A DNA stretch of 64,000 nt from positions 1,728 through 65,727 of the forward strand of contig PKVW01000036.1 of assembly GCA_003131585.1 (NCBI GenBank), in the 5' to 3' direction. Position 1 is the first letter of the stretch, and each line of letters starts with the position of its first letter. Below are positions 17,345 to 25,630 of the stretch, in pieces. The notes beneath the pieces were generated by a model. It did not search any database, was not told where the DNA came from, and worked only from the letters and a program-made list of their open reading frames with translations. Made by a program: the position numbers and the translations under genes. The stretch comes from Acidobacteriaceae bacterium. Lineage in GTDB: Bacteria; Acidobacteriota; Terriglobia; Terriglobales; Acidobacteriaceae.

Positions 17345-18262
17345 ATGAGTGTCACCCCGATTGGCGGGCGTCCCGGCTTTTCTAGTCACGATGAACTCCG
17401 CCAGAAGGTCACCACCGCTTCTCTGCGGGAACAAAAACTCCGGCACGAACCCATCACCTGCCTCACCGCCTACGATTACGCCACCGCGCGTCTGGTGGAC
17501 GAGGCCGGCATCGAGATGACCCTGGTTGGCGATTCGCTTGCCCAAACCATTCTTGGCTATGACAACACGCTCTCGGTCACCATGGACGAGATGCTTCATC
17601 ATGTGAAGGCTGTGCGACGCGGCGTGAAGCGCGCGCTGCTCGTGGCCGACATGCCTTACGGGTCTTATCACGTTGACCCCGAAAGCGCCCTGAGCAACGC
17701 CACGCGCTTTGTCAAAGAAGGCGGCGCGGAAGTGGTGAAGATCGAGGGTGGCGAGAAGCGCGCCGACCTGATTCGCCGCATCATTGACGCCGAAATTCCC
17801 GTGGCCGGTCACATCGGGCTCACGCCGCAGTCGGTCAACGTGATGGGCGGCTACAAGGTGCAGGGCAAGAATCTCAGCGGCATCGAGCAGCTCATGCGCG
17901 ACGCCGTGGCGCTTGATCGCGCGGGCGTGGCCTGCATCGTGCTGGAAGGCATTCCGCGCGAAGTGGCGGCGATGATTACGGCGGAGGTAGGCACGCCGAC
18001 CATCGGCATCGGCGCCGGTCCGGAGTGCGATGGCCAGGTGCTGGTGTTCCACGATATTCTGAACCTGACGTTTGCGCCGCCGGCCAAGTTTGTGCGCCGC
18101 TACGGCGATGCGGCCGCGCTGATCGGCAATGCCGTGCGGGCGTTTCGCGCCGATGTGAAGTCGCTCCAGTATCCGTCGGATGAAGAGTCGTACCATCTGC
18201 CGAAAGAGACGAGGGCGGGGTTGGAAACGGTGCTGGCGCGGAAACGTGCGATGCGGCGGTGA
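17345..18262 (+). CDS. panB: 3-methyl-2-oxobutanoate hydroxymethyltransferase
   Basis: Ketopantoate synthesis from 2-oxoisovalerate and methylene-THF, the first step to pantothenate. The 305-residue protein has LTAYDYATARLVDEAG (about 39-54), VGDSLAQTILGYDNTLSVT (about 60-78), ADMPYGSY, the catalytic region VVKIEGG, HIGLTPQS and GIGAGPECDGQVLV. It is about 40 residues longer than E. coli PanB, mostly at the N-terminus and tail. panC follows after two small genes. Confidence 0.95.
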   Translation: MSVTPIGGRPGFSSHDELRQKVTTASLREQKLRHEPITCLTAYDYATARLVDEAGIEMTLVGDSLAQTILGYDNTLSVTMDEMLHHVKAVRRGVKRALLVADMPYGSYHVDPESALSNATRFVKEGGAEVVKIEGGEKRADLIRRIIDAEIPVAGHIGLTPQSVNVMGGYKVQGKNLSGIEQLMRDAVALDRAGVACIVLEGIPREVAAMITAEVGTPTIGIGAGPECDGQVLVFHDILNLTFAPPAKFVRRYGDAAALIGNAVRAFRADVKSLQYPSDEESYHLPKETRAGLETVLARKRAMRR

Positions 18263-18391
18263 GAGCGGGTTCACCACCGTTCGGCCTAGCTCAGGGCGGA
18301 TTCCGACGCTGAGGCACGGAGAAGATATCGGGAGAACTGGTGGAGACTGTCGTCCGCGCGGTGCTAGGCTAGTCGGCAGGGAGGGAGTCTT

Positions 18392-18598
18392 ATGCTGTTC
18401 GCAGCGGTATTCTTCATTCCATTCATTGGTTTTGGGTTCGTGATGTATTTTCTGCCGTCGATCATTGCTTTTGCCCGCGGTAAGCGAGACACAACCGCGA
18501 TTCTGCTGCTGAACTTTTTTCTGGGCTGGACGATGATCGGATGGGTGGTCGCTTTGGTCTGGGCCGTGAAGACAGACGTTGCCATGGTGGTGCGGTGA
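18392..18598 (+). CDS. Superinfection-immunity-like small membrane protein
   Basis: 68 residues with two transmembrane helices (about 3-25 and 36-60) around a charged loop. The pattern FLPSIIAFARGKRD...ILLLNFFLGWTMIGWVVALVWAV is that of the Imm_superinfect (T4 Imm-like) family. In T4, Imm blocks DNA injection by later phages. Chromosomal copies are common and their roles are mostly untested. The next gene starts inside its stop codon (GTGA), so the two are coupled. Confidence 0.75.
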   Translation: MLFAAVFFIPFIGFGFVMYFLPSIIAFARGKRDTTAILLLNFFLGWTMIGWVVALVWAVKTDVAMVVR

Positions 18599-19068
18599 GT
18601 TCTTCCGCCGCCCGGCGTTGCCTGCAAGCCGGCTTCGTATTCGTGCTTGTATTTGTTTTGACGATGAGCTTCTCGCTCGCGGCCTGCTCGCGGCAAAACG
18701 CGCCACCACCGCCGGACGCGGCGACTCTCTTGCTCGCCATCTCCGCTGCCGATCCAGCGAAGTACCCAACCCCGCAAGAGAGCAGGCACTGGAGCAATCC
18801 GTATCTCGTCATCCGCCCCGATGCCGTTGGACTGCTCACCGGCGTAACCGCCAATGAAGAACAAATTCTGAAGCCGGAGGAAGTGTTGAAGGCGCTGGCC
18901 CACTTGCCCGCATCGGCTTGGCCTTACGGGCGCGCAGTCGCGATCCTGATGGATGAGAAATCCACCGCTTCCGAGCAAGACAAGATCGCGATTCGACGAT
19001 GCCGCGGAATTGTCGCGGGCGACCTTGAGGGCGCGCACATTGCACTCCACTGGATACCCACCTCCTGA
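18595..19068 (+). CDS. Putative lipoprotein
   Basis: 157 residues from a GTG that overlaps the preceding stop codon. The N-terminus has Arg residues, a hydrophobic stretch (FVFVLVFVLTMSFSL) and a lipobox SLAAC (Cys near residue 33), followed by a Pro-rich stretch. The mature part has no motif I recognise. It ends 49 bp before panC. Translational coupling to the small membrane protein suggests a shared envelope role. Confidence 0.65.
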   Translation: MSSSAARRCLQAGFVFVLVFVLTMSFSLAACSRQNAPPPPDAATLLLAISAADPAKYPTPQESRHWSNPYLVIRPDAVGLLTGVTANEEQILKPEEVLKALAHLPASAWPYGRAVAILMDEKSTASEQDKIAIRRCRGIVAGDLEGAHIALHWIPTS

Positions 19069-19117
19069 GACCGAACATCCCGGGACGTACGATCCCAGGA
19101 CGGACTACCCTGACGCG

Positions 19118-19972
19118 ATGAGGATCTGCGAGACCATCGAAGACATGCGGGCCGCCTGCCGCGCCGCGCGGCGCGGCGGCAAGCGATTGGGGTTCGTGCC
19201 TACCATGGGAGCCCTACATGAGGGGCACTTGTCGCTGGTGCGGGCGGCCAGGGCTTCCTGCGATATCGTGACGGCGTCGATTTTTGTAAACCCCACGCAG
19301 TTTGGGCCTAACGAAGATCTGGCGAAGTATCCGCGAACCTTCGAGCGCGACCGGAAACTGCTGGAAAAAGAAGGCGTGGAATTGCTCTTCGCGCCGTCGG
19401 TCGAAGAAATGTATCCGGTGGGTGCCGCGGCCTGGGTTACCGTCGAAGAGCTAAGTGACAAGCTGGACGGGCGTTCGCGGCCCGGTCACTTTCGCGGTGT
19501 CACCACGGTGGTGGCCAAACTATTTCACATCGTCGAGCCGGATGCGGCCTTCTTCGGACAGAAGGACGCAGCGCAGGTGGCGGTCATTCGCCGCATGGCG
19601 CGCGACTTGAACTTTTTCCTGGAAATCGTCGCCTGTCCGATTGTGCGAGAGGCCGATGGGCTTGCCATGAGTTCGCGCAATGCCTATCTCGATCCGCAAC
19701 AGAGAAAGCAGGCGCTGGTGCTATATCGTTCGCTGATGCGGGTGCAGAAATTAGCGGATGCAGGCGAGCTCAACGCGGCCAAACTAGCGGCTGCCGCTCG
19801 CGAAGAAGTTGCGGGAGAAAACTCAGTCCGCCTCGACTACCTCGAAATCGTGGATCCCGACACTCTGGATTCGGTCGAAGACGTCGCCAACGGCGCGCTG
19901 GTCGCGGTCGCCGCATTCGTTGGCACGGCGCGGCTTATCGATAACATCCTGCTTCCCAAGACTGCAGGCTAA
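19118..19972 (+). CDS. panC: Pantoate-beta-alanine ligase
   Basis: ATP-dependent condensation of pantoate and beta-alanine to pantothenate. 284 residues from ATG 19118, matching the family length. Motifs: VPTMGALHEGHLSLV (about residues 26-40, HIGH-type), SIFVNPTQFGPNEDLAKYPR, DGRSRPGHFRGVTTVV, FFGQKDAAQ and READGLAMSSRN (KMSKS-type). An upstream open frame extends to 18953 but overlaps the lipoprotein gene. Distal gene of the panB cluster. Confidence 0.95.
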   Translation: MRICETIEDMRAACRAARRGGKRLGFVPTMGALHEGHLSLVRAARASCDIVTASIFVNPTQFGPNEDLAKYPRTFERDRKLLEKEGVELLFAPSVEEMYPVGAAAWVTVEELSDKLDGRSRPGHFRGVTTVVAKLFHIVEPDAAFFGQKDAAQVAVIRRMARDLNFFLEIVACPIVREADGLAMSSRNAYLDPQQRKQALVLYRSLMRVQKLADAGELNAAKLAAAAREEVAGENSVRLDYLEIVDPDTLDSVEDVANGALVAVAAFVGTARLIDNILLPKTAG

Positions 19973-19996
19973 GATTTGCGGAATAAAACCTGCCGG

Positions 19997-20818
19997 CTAA
20001 GGTTGCGGATGGACTGCAGCAGAAACGGCCGCGGAAGTGCCCGGTGAAGGGCCCGGAGAAGCCCCCGGAGAAGCTCCCGAAAACGACAGCCGCTCCCGCA
20101 CCATGTTTTCGATCAGCGACCAGAGGCGGGGATCGCACTCGCTCTGCATGTGGCCGGGGGTAAGGGCGCGCTCTAACCGGGAAGCGTCTGGGCATTCGAC
20201 TGGGTTTTCCTTGTAATCCATACGGTAATTCCCCCGGATCTCAGTCTTTGCGGGATCGGCGGCCGTGATCCGCGCCCGGCCGTGGATGATGCCATGCGTC
20301 TGATAAAAATTCACGGCTTCGGCGACATTGTCGGGAATGACGGAATCGTTCTGCCACGCTTTGGCGACGCTATCCACTTGCACCGTCAGCAAAACCGGCA
20401 CGCCTTCCCGCCGCAAGTCGCGCGCCAGCAACACCGCCGCGGCGGCTCCCCAACTTTGGCCGAAGAGGATGATACGGGCCCGAGCCTTTTCTTCGGCGGA
20501 AAGGACGCCGTCGTGATTTGTGTCCAGCAGGCGAACAATGGCGTCATAGGCTTTTTTCCTGCGCCGGTTTTCAAAAATTCGGACGTACGTGTCTTTGGGA
20601 ACGGTAGGCCGGATTTGCGCCGCGAGTCGAACCGGGCCGTGGTGCGGATTGTCGTGGCCTACGAAGCCACCCACGAAACCGATCACAATGTTGGAAGGAG
20701 CCGCAGTCGCCCGTGGCGGAAGCGATGCCGTATCCGTCGGTCGCGCGAGCGCAGGCATTACCGCACCCAGAATCGTTAACGTGACGGCCAAAGCGCGAAA
20801 TGGAGCGAACCGGCGCAA
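19997..20818 (-). CDS. Exported alpha/beta-hydrolase-like protein with EF-hand
   Basis: 273 residues. Signal peptide about 1-25 (ALAVTLTILGAVMPALA). The nucleophile elbow GQSWGA (about 118-123) sits after a strand, as in lipase-type alpha/beta hydrolases. A canonical EF-hand loop, DTNHDGVLSAEE (about 97-108, Ca2+ ligands D, N, D, E), lies just before it. The C-terminus is a low-complexity SGASPGASPGPSPG tail. Catalytic Asp/His could not be assigned. Function unknown; extracytoplasmic. Confidence 0.6.
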   Translation of the reverse strand: MRRFAPFRALAVTLTILGAVMPALARPTDTASLPPRATAAPSNIVIGFVGGFVGHDNPHHGPVRLAAQIRPTVPKDTYVRIFENRRRKKAYDAIVRLLDTNHDGVLSAEEKARARIILFGQSWGAAAAVLLARDLRREGVPVLLTVQVDSVAKAWQNDSVIPDNVAEAVNFYQTHGIIHGRARITAADPAKTEIRGNYRMDYKENPVECPDASRLERALTPGHMQSECDPRLWSLIENMVRERLSFSGASPGASPGPSPGTSAAVSAAVHPQP

Positions 20819-20994
20819 GCGGATTCCTATTCAGTCAGATAATTCGTTCCGTCAGGGGGATACCGCAAAGCGGACGATGCATTCGCCGAGCGGAACATTT
20901 TCGGAGTGCCGTCAAATGCCTTGAGCAGCGCGGTGTTCCGCGCATATGACCCGAAGGACAGTCTACACCCGTTTGTCAAATCCCAGACGGGCCT

Positions 20995-21711
20995 TTAGTC
21001 TCTGGCCGGCGTTTTCCTGCCGGAAACGAACGCGTTTCCCGCGAGCATGTACCGCAGCGGCTCGTTAGCGGCTTTGCTGATGCCGATGCGTGGAGTGATT
21101 TGGATGTTTCCCGCGCGCCAGCCGTCTTCTCCAATCCACAACCCGGAATTGGGAGATGTGAGATCGCGGCTGTTGTCGCGGGTGCGCGTGATGCCGAACG
21201 CTTCGGCCAGGCGTCCTGGGCCGCTGGTGAGTTTAGGAAGATCGCGAGGGCCTTGTAGCGGGATTCCTCGAGCCCGTGCCATTTTCTCGATGCCCAGGAG
21301 CGGCTCGACCGCGCGGAACAAAACCGAACCGGCCTTCCCTTCCCGCTCACACGACACATTGAGGCAATAGTGATTGCCATAGATGAAGTAAACGTAGGCG
21401 CGGCCCGGCGGTCCGAACAGGACTGAGGTGCGGGCAGTATTGCCGGCGGCGGCATGGGCCGCGGGGTCGGCTTCTCCGAGATAAGCCTCCACCTCCACGA
21501 TGCGGGCCGCCAGAGGCAGCCTTCCGCCATCGCGCACCAGAACCTTGCCGAGAAGTTCGCGAGCCACGCGCCGCGGACTGCGGTCGAAGAATGCGCGCTC
21601 GAGCGGGCGGATAGGCCGAACTGGAGGAGAAGTGGACAAGGTTACAGGGAAATCAGAAGCCGGAATGCAAGAGTCAGGATACGGGAGGCCCTCCACTCGC
21701 GCCAGACGCAC
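20995..21711 (-). CDS. 3-methyladenine DNA glycosylase (AAG/MPG family)
   Basis: Base-excision repair glycosylase for alkylated purines. 238 residues. The family segments are LERAFFDRSPRRVARELLGK, VEVEAYLGEADPAAHAA (catalytic Glu), GRAYVYFIYGNHYCLNV and SGPGRLAEAFGITRTRDN. The first about 25 residues overlap one arm of a heptad-type repeat (from about 21650) and are not family-like. The true start may be further in, e.g. a TTG at 21639, but no clear ribosome site favours it. Confidence 0.9.
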   Translation of the reverse strand: MRLARVEGLPYPDSCIPASDFPVTLSTSPPVRPIRPLERAFFDRSPRRVARELLGKVLVRDGGRLPLAARIVEVEAYLGEADPAAHAAAGNTARTSVLFGPPGRAYVYFIYGNHYCLNVSCEREGKAGSVLFRAVEPLLGIEKMARARGIPLQGPRDLPKLTSGPGRLAEAFGITRTRDNSRDLTSPNSGLWIGEDGWRAGNIQITPRIGISKAANEPLRYMLAGNAFVSGRKTPARD

Positions 21712-21749
21712 ACCGCTCTCACTTCTGCATTTTGACTTCTAACTTCTGA
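21650..21749. repeat. Heptad-repeat hairpin
   Basis: The right arm is CTTCTGC, ATTTTGA, CTTCTAA, CTTCTGA (21722-21749). A partly complementary arm (AATCAGAAGCC...GAGTCAGG, about 21650-21678) lies in the 5' end of the glycosylase reading frame. Same unit family as 2553-2642. Confidence 0.55.
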
Positions 21750-21754
21750 CTTTT

Positions 21755-22234
21755 CTACGCCGCCCCTCGCTCCGGTTCTTTCAGGTAAGCCAGCACTTCT
21801 CCCGCATGGCCTTCCGCCTTTACCTTGGGGAAGATGTGTTGGATTTTGCCATCCGGCCCGATGATGAAAGTGGTCCGGACGATGCCCATCACTTTCTTGC
21901 CGTACATGTTCTTTTCCTGTAGTACGCCAAACGCGTCGGCGACTTTTTTGTCGGCATCCGCCAGCAGGGAGAAGGGCAGCTTGAATTTGTCCTGAAACTT
22001 CTTCTGCGACTGGGGCGTGTCGGGTGAGATGCCAAGTAACACGACGCCGGTTTTCTGCATCTGTTTGTAGGTGTCGCGAAACTCGCAAGCCTCGACCGTG
22101 CATCCCGGAGTGTCCGCGCGAGGATAGAAATACAGCACCACCATTTTGCCCCGCAGCCCTTTCAGCGAGATGTCCTTTCCGTTCTCGTCCTGCAAAGTAA
22201 ACTCGGGAGCCTTATCATTGACGTTGATATTCAT
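21755..22234 (-). CDS. bcp: Thioredoxin-dependent peroxiredoxin, Bcp/PrxQ type
   Basis: Thiol peroxidase that reduces H2O2 and organic peroxides. 159 residues from ATG 22234, giving the standard start NINVNDKAPEFTL. The peroxidatic Cys is in ADTPGCTVEACEFRD with a resolving Cys five residues later, as in atypical 2-Cys PrxQ proteins. The open frame extends upstream to 22444 but overlaps the divergent gene. A cytosolic antioxidant enzyme. Confidence 0.93.
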   Translation of the reverse strand: MNINVNDKAPEFTLQDENGKDISLKGLRGKMVVLYFYPRADTPGCTVEACEFRDTYKQMQKTGVVLLGISPDTPQSQKKFQDKFKLPFSLLADADKKVADAFGVLQEKNMYGKKVMGIVRTTFIIGPDGKIQHIFPKVKAEGHAGEVLAYLKEPERGAA

Positions 22235-22316
22235 GAGCGCCTCATTTCCAGGGAAGTCAGGGTTGAAGACGGCGTCCGCAATCTCGGCATTGCCAGGGCC
22301 GAGGCCGGAACGATTT

Positions 22317-23900
22317 ATGTCCAGAAAGTTCTTATACCGCAGATTAGGGTCGGCCGTCATCGTCATTCTGGCGTTCTTCGCTGGGATGGCTCCGCGAAGC
22401 GCGGCGCAACAGGATAAACCGCAGCTTAAACGCCCGCAGGACATTCCTCAGGAGAAGCCTCCCGAAGATAGGAAGCCGAAAAAGGGCAAAGGCCCGCGCG
22501 CCGTTGGACTTTTGCAGCTCAACGGCAGCGGCAAGGGAACGTTAATCCCGATCGCAATTTTAGTCGAGGGCAAGTTCTACGATGCGAGCGTCTATAAGGC
22601 GGATCCAGTGCCGATGGCGCTGGAATCCGGCACCGTCTACGAGGCCGAGCCGGGGGGTGATTCGCAGGGCCTGTTCACGGTGAGTGGAGCGTTGCACAGC
22701 AAGACTCCAGGCAGCCCGCGTCCCTGGCTGGGCACGGGATCTTACTTGCCGCATGGAACCGAGGCGGCAAGGGCCACACGCAAAGCGGAAGACGTGCCCG
22801 TGGGCATGGACAGCAGCGACAGTGATGCGCCGCCGCGGCTGACCCGAGGGAGCGCATCGAAGCCAGCGGCGGCGGCTCCCAACCCGGGTCCAGCAGCTAC
22901 TTCCAGCGCTCCCGCCGGTGCAGGATCACCCGAAAAGCCGGGCTCAGCCGCGCCTCCGGCATCAGCGCAACCGTCAGGCGGTTCGCCTGCCGCTACGTCT
23001 ACCGGTCAGGACGCGCAGAAGCCCGCGGCTCCGGCAGCTTCCGACAAGCCCGCCGATCAAAGCGCCAAGGAGCAAGCGCCGCCAGCGCAGACATCGCCGG
23101 GGCAAGCGGCGCCAAGTCAAACGTCTCAAGGTCAGGCGGCTCAGGGTCAGGCGGCTCAAGGTCAAACATCGGAAAACTACTATCGTCCCACGCTGCGTCG
23201 AGGCAAGCCCACGCAATCTGCGCGGGGAGAAGATGAAACTGCGCCGAAAGCGGGCAAGCCGGCTTCCCCGGCAACCGCGGCCGCCGACAATCAGGGATCG
23301 GTGCAACTGGTGCCGGCAATTTCCGATGCCGGTGGACCCGATTCGCGGTCCTACAAGTTCTTCTGGAAGACCGGAGAAGAGGAAGAACGCCGCAAGCAGA
23401 TGCTCGCCTTGGCGGCAGATGAGGTTCGAACTTACGCCAGCGCCCTGGCCAGGAACCGCATTCCGGCCAAACCGCCCGCCGGGAAGGCTGGCGTCCCAGC
23501 CCGCAAATCGGCGGCAAAGCAAGCCCAGCCCGTGTTTGAGAACGTTCAGTTTCGGGTATTCGATGTGTGGGCGAACAACCAGCCGGTGATGATCTTGAGC
23601 GCCGAAGCGCACCTTCCCCCCGCGCCCGGAGGGGCTTCGGCCGCGGAACCGTACTCGATTACGCTGGCCGCCCGAACCGACATCTACGGCAACCTGCGCA
23701 AGCTGTATTCGGGCGTGACCGACAAGTTTCACCTCGACGTAACCCCGCGGCTGGAGTTGATTGACGCGGTGGACGCCGACGGAGACGGCCGCGGGGAGCT
23801 GCTGTTTCGCGAGACCACGGATGCCGGCAGTGGATATGTAATCTATCGCGCGACCGCGGACAAGCTGTGGAAAATGTTCGACAGCCTCGCTGCGGAGTAG
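22317..23900 (+). CDS. Exported Pro/Ala/Gln-rich protein
   Basis: 527 residues from ATG 22317. Signal peptide about 1-30 (RRLGSAVIVILAFFAGMAPRSAAQ). A short conserved-looking domain (about 57-130, LLQLNGSGKGTLIPIAILVEGKFYDA) is followed by a long disordered linker (about 140-330) rich in Pro, Ala, Ser and Gln, with near-perfect tandem GQAAQ units (about 310-325). The C-terminal region (about 380-527) ends with an FG-GAP-like segment, DADGDGRGELLFRE. Probably periplasmic or cell-surface. I do not recognise a known family. Confidence 0.6.
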   Translation: MSRKFLYRRLGSAVIVILAFFAGMAPRSAAQQDKPQLKRPQDIPQEKPPEDRKPKKGKGPRAVGLLQLNGSGKGTLIPIAILVEGKFYDASVYKADPVPMALESGTVYEAEPGGDSQGLFTVSGALHSKTPGSPRPWLGTGSYLPHGTEAARATRKAEDVPVGMDSSDSDAPPRLTRGSASKPAAAAPNPGPAATSSAPAGAGSPEKPGSAAPPASAQPSGGSPAATSTGQDAQKPAAPAASDKPADQSAKEQAPPAQTSPGQAAPSQTSQGQAAQGQAAQGQTSENYYRPTLRRGKPTQSARGEDETAPKAGKPASPATAAADNQGSVQLVPAISDAGGPDSRSYKFFWKTGEEEERRKQMLALAADEVRTYASALARNRIPAKPPAGKAGVPARKSAAKQAQPVFENVQFRVFDVWANNQPVMILSAEAHLPPAPGGASAAEPYSITLAARTDIYGNLRKLYSGVTDKFHLDVTPRLELIDAVDADGDGRGELLFRETTDAGSGYVIYRATADKLWKMFDSLAAE

Positions 23901-23903
23901 GGA

Positions 23904-23983
23904 CTTCAGTTTTCAGTTCTCAGCAAATACGCCCGGGGCGCGAACTGAAACCCGCGAACTGAAACCTGGGAACTGAGAACTGT
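23904..23983. repeat. Heptad-repeat hairpin at the phage-region edge
   Basis: The left arm is CTTCAGT, TTTCAGT, TCTCAGC (23904-23924). The right arm is GAACTGA, AACCCGC, GAACTGA, AACCTGG, GAACTGA, GAACTGT (23942-23983). The arms are complementary. It separates the exported protein gene from the convergent repressor gene. Confidence 0.75.
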
Positions 23984-23985
23984 CT

Positions 23986-24702
23986 TTAGGTTTCGATTCC
24001 CACATGGCAGACGCGACCAACCAGGTAATCGGAGGCGGATTTGCCCTCTTCCATGGTCATGACTTCGATGGGATACGCCTGATTGTGCGGCCGCAGAATC
24101 AGGTGATTACCGGCCGTCTCCACGTATTTCACCGTGCAACTGCCGTTCTTGAGCACGCAGTACATGTTGAACTCGCCCTTGCGATAGGGCTTGAGTGAGT
24201 TGTAATGGCGGTCGATCAGCAGCGTGGCTCCGGGCAGCAAGCGCGGGTACATGCTCATGCCCTCTGGGCCGTCCACCTTGATGAGCACGAAGCGCTCCCA
24301 CTGCTTGCGATCGCCATCGGTTTCCGGTTTCAGCTTCTTAAGAAAAGTTTTCTTGAATTTTACAATTTCCTTGACGTTCATGCTGGTGATGAGCGGATGG
24401 GTGGCGGCGACGCTTCCGTCGGTGAGCAGGACGTTCTGGAACTCGTCGTTGCTGGGAGGCAGGATGGACGCGCGCTTGTTGACCTCGGAGGGATCGAGCA
24501 GATCCAACACCGAAAGATGCTGGACCGCCAGCACCCGGTCCATGCCCTCGAGGCTCAAGCCGCGCTTGCGATTCAGGAAGTTGGAGATATGGGCCTGCTT
24601 AAAGCCGGTCTGTTGTGCCAGACGGAGGCCGGTCAGATCGCCTTCCTCGATGCGCTCCCAAATAGTATCGCGCAGGTTGTCTTGCAGCACTCGAAATTTC
24701 AT
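23986..24702 (-). CDS. LexA/CI-like S24 repressor
   Basis: 238 residues. N-terminal helix-turn-helix (about 18-52, GLRLAQQTGFKQAHISNFLN). The C-terminal S24 peptidase-like domain has the serine in EGMSMYP (about residue 154) and a possible lysine in SCTVKYVE (about 193), the LexA dyad. That implies self-cleavage on RecA activation, i.e. SOS induction. It diverges from the rest of the element, and 14-bp direct repeats with TATA boxes precede its start. It is the master repressor candidate. Confidence 0.82.
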   Translation of the reverse strand: MKFRVLQDNLRDTIWERIEEGDLTGLRLAQQTGFKQAHISNFLNRKRGLSLEGMDRVLAVQHLSVLDLLDPSEVNKRASILPPSNDEFQNVLLTDGSVAATHPLITSMNVKEIVKFKKTFLKKLKPETDGDRKQWERFVLIKVDGPEGMSMYPRLLPGATLLIDRHYNSLKPYRKGEFNMYCVLKNGSCTVKYVETAGNHLILRPHNQAYPIEVMTMEEGKSASDYLVGRVCHVGIET

Positions 24703-24711
24703 GGCTGGGAG

Positions 24712-24753
24712 TATAGCACGGGACTTATAGCGCGGGATTTATAGCACTACGCT
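24712..24753. promoter_or_regulatory. Three 14-bp direct repeats upstream of the repressor
   Basis: TATAGCACGGGACT (24712-24725), TATAGCGCGGGATT (24726-24739) and TATAGCACTACGCT (24740-24753). Each carries a -10-like hexamer for the leftward repressor promoter. Probable autoregulatory operators. A near-inverted pair, GGGTATAACG (24781-24790) and CGTATAACCC (24831-24840), flanks the rightward promoter. Confidence 0.6.
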
Positions 24754-24793
24754 AATCAATTACGATTTCCACAGCCCCTTGGGTATAACGACC

Positions 24794-24822
24794 TTGACTC
24801 CGAAAATTGGCAGCTATACGAT
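24794..24822 (+). promoter_or_regulatory. Rightward early promoter
   Basis: TTGACT (24794-24799), a 17-bp spacer and TACGAT (24817-24822), 45 bp before the first rightward gene. Nearby TATAC/GTATA motifs suggest repressor control. Confidence 0.55.
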
Positions 24823-24866
24823 CGCCCTACCGTATAACCCAATCTGCTTTCCAGGGATCATCAGCC

Positions 24867-25109
24867 ATGAGCAGTAGTGTGGATAACTGCAACGAAGAAA
24901 AGAACTTCGTCGAATTTCGCCGGAAAGTGCGGGGGGCCGAGGTGCTTTCCGCAGCCATGGAACACCTGTTGAAATCGCTGCGCTTTAGTGGACGGGTGAG
25001 TGTGGTTGTGCAAAATGGCCGGGTGCTGAAGTCAGGCTACGAGGAGGGATTTTTTCGCCAGCGCGAGCCCGGCTCGATGCTGGAACAGGGCGCGGCGGTC
25101 GAACCATAA
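24867..25109 (+). CDS. Small early protein of unknown function
   Basis: 80 residues from ATG 24867 (an earlier ATG at 24807 lies in the promoter). It is charged, with a central basic/hydrophobic stretch (FRRKVRGAEVLSAAMEHLLKSLRFSGRVSVVV). No family recognised. First gene transcribed away from the repressor, so it may be an early regulator. Confidence 0.5.
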   Translation: MSSSVDNCNEEKNFVEFRRKVRGAEVLSAAMEHLLKSLRFSGRVSVVVQNGRVLKSGYEEGFFRQREPGSMLEQGAAVEP

Positions 25110-25138
25110 ACCGTTGCAAACGATCGAGTTACGTTTTT

Positions 25139-25177
25139 GTCGAACAGGTAAGTCGAACAAGTAAGTCGAACAAGTAA
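25139..25177. repeat. Three 13-bp tandem repeats
   Basis: GTCGAACAGGTAA, GTCGAACAAGTAA, GTCGAACAAGTAA in direct tandem, just before a strong terminator. Iteron-like. Could be a protein-binding array or a remnant replication site. Confidence 0.7.
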
Positions 25178-25208
25178 ATAGCTCAAGCAGGCCATCGTAA
25201 GAGAAACG

Positions 25209-25263
25209 AGCCCTGCGTTCGGTTTCCGCTCTGGAGCGGCGACCGGCGCAGGGCTTTTTTTTT
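25209..25263 (+). terminator. Rho-independent terminator
   Basis: AGCCCTGCG (25209-25217) pairs perfectly with CGCAGGGCT (25247-25255), followed by a run of nine T (25255-25263). It separates the first early gene from the zinc-ribbon gene. Confidence 0.8.
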
Positions 25264-25351
25264 CGGCTGCAGCCTTCGGGCTTCAGCAAGAGCGTTTCAA
25301 CCGCAACCGCCCAGGTTCGCAACGCGAAGCCCGGAGCCTCAGGAGGAGTCA

Positions 25352-25630
25352 ATGAAAGCCAAGGCAAGAGAGAGCAGTCCTACGAACGAGTTGTGCCTCG
25401 AACTGAAATATTGCGAACGCTGCGGCGGGTTGTGGCTGCGTCCAGTGAACGGAGGGCAGATCTATTGCGCGGCTTGCGGGCGTCAGATGGCCGAACTGCC
25501 GCCGGCTTCGAAGGAAGCGGAAAGCGCGAGGCTGCCGCGCGGACGACGATGTGACATGGATAACGGCGACTTCGAGGGCGATGAGGGAAATGAAGGAATC
25601 GATCTGGACGCGGCGGGAGGTGTGGCATGA
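25352..25630 (+). CDS. Small zinc-ribbon protein
   Basis: 92 residues. CERC (about 21-24) and CAAC (about 39-42) form a four-Cys zinc ribbon. The C-terminal half is acidic (DMDNGDFEGDEGNEG). The Shine-Dalgarno AGGAGG ends six bases before the ATG. It overlaps the following gene by ATGA, so the two are coupled. Function unknown; nucleic-acid or transcription-complex binding is plausible. Confidence 0.6.
   Translation: MKAKARESSPTNELCLELKYCERCGGLWLRPVNGGQIYCAACGRQMAELPPASKEAESARLPRGRRCDMDNGDFEGDEGNEGIDLDAAGGVA

Noticed and set aside
22235-22444. N-terminal extension of the Bcp protein
   Set aside because: The conserved family start is at 22234, and the extension overlaps the divergent exported-protein gene.
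24807-24866. Earlier ATG of the first rightward early gene
   Set aside because: It lies in the promoter spacer; ATG 24867 is downstream of the promoter and better placed.
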